Shown here: piece after piece, positions 33,792 through 35,460 of the stretch
How the letters are laid out: every line of letters starts with the position of its first letter
Numbering within the stretch: position 1 is the stretch's first letter
Origin: Sphingobacteriia bacterium
GTDB lineage: Bacteria > Bacteroidota > Bacteroidia > Bacteroidales > UBA7960
DNA: 35,460 nt
Assembly: GCA_011390575.1 (NCBI GenBank)
Contig: JAABSE010000037.1
Location: forward strand, 1-35,460
Direction of reading: 5' to 3'
Translations under genes and position numbers: made by a program
Notes under the pieces: model-generated
The model's database searches: none
Seen by the model: the letters and a program-made list of their open reading frames with translations, nothing else
What the model was told of the DNA's origin: nothing

Positions 33792-35054
33792 TCAGGCAAA
33801 AATAAAGTTGACCAACAAGCCTGCGGCCCCACTTAATGCCACCACCAGAATCAATCGGGCTGAAAGCTTAAGACGGGTAATAAAAGCAAAAATAAAACCT
33901 TTGATGACCGTATTGGTAGCCGTGGCAAGAATGATTCCTGTTACGGCCACATCATCGGACAACTCATCCTTTGCCATTTTGGAAAGGGAAAGGGTTATGG
34001 CATCTACATCCATCAACCCTGAGATAACAGACAGGATATAAATTCCTTCATCGCCCAACCACTCTTTCATAGCTTCAGACATCACCAGGATGATTCCCAG
34101 CAGAATGGCAAATTTCAGGGCGGTTTTCATCTGAAAAGGACTTTCCATGTCCATGGAAGGAGATTCTTTTTTATTTTTTTGAGTTTTTGACAACCAGAAC
34201 CACAACATTCCGATTAAATTAACCACAAACATTGCGAGCAATGAGGGCCAAAGCATCTGCAGCAGCCGGGCATTTACCACTGACACCTCTACCCCTACCC
34301 TGATAAACATGATAGAAGAAGCAATCAATACACCTGCCATGAACATACCGGATACCCTTGTTCTCTTCGCCATGTTGGCCAGACTCAATGTCACTGCAGT
34401 GGAAGAGGCAAGACCTCCGGTAAGGGACGTCAGCAAAACCCCGATTTTGTCACCGAAATAAGAAATGGTAAGATAGCCGATAAATGAGAGACCTGTTATG
34501 AGTACTACCATCCACCAAAGCCAGTAAGGATTTACTGCTTCATAGGGGCCATACCCCTGGTTGGGCAAAAGGGGAAGTAAGATAACTGAAATAATAAGCA
34601 GTTTGATTCCGGCATAAATCTCCTTTTCTTCAATGTTTTTCACCAGTTTATGAATTTCCGGTTTAAAACCCAGGAGAGCCACCACCAATACCGATACAGC
34701 AAAAACGGAAATATGACTTCCAAAAGAGGCCCAGACTCCCAGGCTGAAAGTAATAAGCAAAGCCACGGAAGTTGTAAAACCAATATCCTCGCTTACTTTC
34801 ACCCCCACAAAGTAACTGACAGCTACAAGTATAGTAAAAGACAGAAAAGCAGCAGGCAGGAGCCACTCCTCCATGTTTGCTGATACCATCCCGATAACTC
34901 CTCCCAGCAGCCCGGTAAGGGCAAATGTACGAATACCGGCTACCCGGTCTCCTTCTCCTTTAACCCGACCTTTCCAGCCACGCTCAATACCAATAAGCAA
35001 TCCAACTCCCAGGGCTGTTACAAGGTCCCATAGTATTTTTAACTCACTTTCCAT
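33792..35054 (-). CDS. MgtC/SapB-DUF4010 family membrane protein
   Basis: 420 residues. An N-terminal MgtC/SapB domain (about 5-140; GVGLLIGIERGWKGR is the family signature) precedes a DUF4010-type membrane domain (about 165-420; ASSTAVTLSLANMAKR and GLMDVDAITLSLSKMAKDELSD). About eleven to thirteen hydrophobic segments. MgtC relatives are linked with Mg2+ homeostasis and ATP synthase inhibition, but this fused form is unassigned. ATG at 35054 starts directly before the first segment. A -7 box lies 49 nt upstream. Confidence 0.88.
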   Translation of the reverse strand: MESELKILWDLVTALGVGLLIGIERGWKGRVKGEGDRVAGIRTFALTGLLGGVIGMVSANMEEWLLPAAFLSFTILVAVSYFVGVKVSEDIGFTTSVALLITFSLGVWASFGSHISVFAVSVLVVALLGFKPEIHKLVKNIEEKEIYAGIKLLIISVILLPLLPNQGYGPYEAVNPYWLWWMVVLITGLSFIGYLTISYFGDKIGVLLTSLTGGLASSTAVTLSLANMAKRTRVSGMFMAGVLIASSIMFIRVGVEVSVVNARLLQMLWPSLLAMFVVNLIGMLWFWLSKTQKNKKESPSMDMESPFQMKTALKFAILLGIILVMSEAMKEWLGDEGIYILSVISGLMDVDAITLSLSKMAKDELSDDVAVTGIILATATNTVIKGFIFAFITRLKLSARLILVVALSGAAGLLVNFIFA

Positions 35055-35405
35055 ACGGCAGGTATATTTCTTTTAAAAAGGTCTTGCAGTTGACAAGCAT
35101 TTCAAAATTACATTTTTTTACATGCTTCTGCACGTGATGTTGCTTCTTTTTCAATATCCGGCAACACTACTATCGGGTTAAAAATCCGTGATCTTTCGGT
35201 TCACCCGGGATGACAAGGCATTCCGGAGCTCTGAAAATGGAGGGGTCTGGAGTCACTTCGCCGCCCAGGCCCCCATCCAAAAACACTCCTGAACATAGCT
35301 GATTTTAATAAGCCCACAAAATTTGAGGACAGTGTCCCGGTAAATACTATTTTTGTCATTCATTAGAATACTATAAATTATTTTCCGTCTCATATTATTT
35401 CTGTT
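35055..35405. other. Intergenic stretch, mostly featureless
   Basis: 351 nt without a supported gene apart from the -7 box above. A GC-richer segment at about 35200-35285 could encode a short minus-strand peptide (ending PGEPKDHGFLTR) but has no start, and no family is recognised. It might be a decayed gene or a dispersed repeat. Confidence 0.4.
35103..35110 (-). promoter_or_regulatory. Candidate -7 box (TAATTTTG) for the MgtC-family gene
   Basis: Exact minus-strand TAnnTTTG match about 49 nt before the ATG at 35054. No -33 TTTG at the usual distance was found. Confidence 0.45.
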
Positions 35406-35460
35406 ATGCTGCAAAAACAATTCACAGCCTTCCATGCACTTATTCTATTCTCAGTAATTG
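35406..35460 (+). CDS. Possible start of an exported protein, cut by right edge
   Basis: From ATG 35406 the plus strand reads MLQKQFTAFHALILFSVI with no stop before the edge. A Lys followed by a hydrophobic run resembles the beginning of a signal peptide, but only 18 codons are visible. Confidence 0.3.
   Translation, partial: MLQKQFTAFHALILFSVI

Noticed and set aside
35253-35435. 60-residue minus-strand frame at the right edge
   Set aside because: No family resemblance, unusual composition and no promoter or context; it also overlaps the possible exported protein start on the other strand.

Overview
The window is from a bacterium of the phylum Bacteroidota, probably of the Bacteroidales/Marinilabiliales type; the genus cannot be read from the sequence. 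The signs are a very large exported protein ending in a type IX secretion (T9SS) type A sorting domain, a TamB/TamL pair in which the TamA-like barrel is a lipoprotein, several lipoproteins with acidic residues just after the lipid cysteine, family FtsX-type permeases of about 800 residues, and -7 promoter boxes of the form TAnnTTTG. No rRNA, tRNA, CRISPR array, insertion sequence or phage gene was seen.

Layout. (1) 1-3977, minus: multidomain T9SS cargo cut by the left edge. (2) 4330-11742, plus: tamB-tamL envelope assembly pair. (3) 11778-16230: housekeeping block with a LOG-family nucleotide hydrolase, an LD/DD-carboxypeptidase of family M15B, an AI-2E-family permease and the 23S rRNA pseudouridine synthase RluF with a long basic tail. 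(4) 16342-19631, minus: selenium operon made of mnmH (tRNA 2-selenouridine synthase) and a natural cysteine desulfurase-SelD fusion, with start and stop codons overlapping. The three chemical steps (selenium mobilisation, selenophosphate synthesis, tRNA selenation) are thus held in two polypeptides. (5) 19896-22926, minus: five-gene cluster of two c-type cytochrome lipoproteins, an OB-fold protein, a YceI-family protein and a DUF5777-type beta-barrel protein. Function is unknown but it looks like an envelope redox or lipid-carrier module. (6) 23349-25730, plus: FtsX/MacB-type permease; 25919-27388, plus: an exported protein with an EF-hand-like loop, a Tyr/His/Trp-rich patch and a disordered tail.

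(7) 27470-33538, minus: the most unusual part. Four exported proteins lie in one orientation: a ricin-B-like lectin, a pentapeptide-repeat lipoprotein, a papain-family (C1A) protease lipoprotein, and a MACPF pore-forming-type protein carrying three ricin-B-like modules. The free lectin resembles the last lectin module of the MACPF protein. A 24-bp near-perfect tandem repeat lies just upstream of the MACPF gene. This could be an undescribed attack, defence or predation locus; that role is inference only. (8) 33792-35054, minus: MgtC/SapB-DUF4010 membrane protein, then an intergenic stretch and perhaps the first codons of a plus-strand gene at the right edge.
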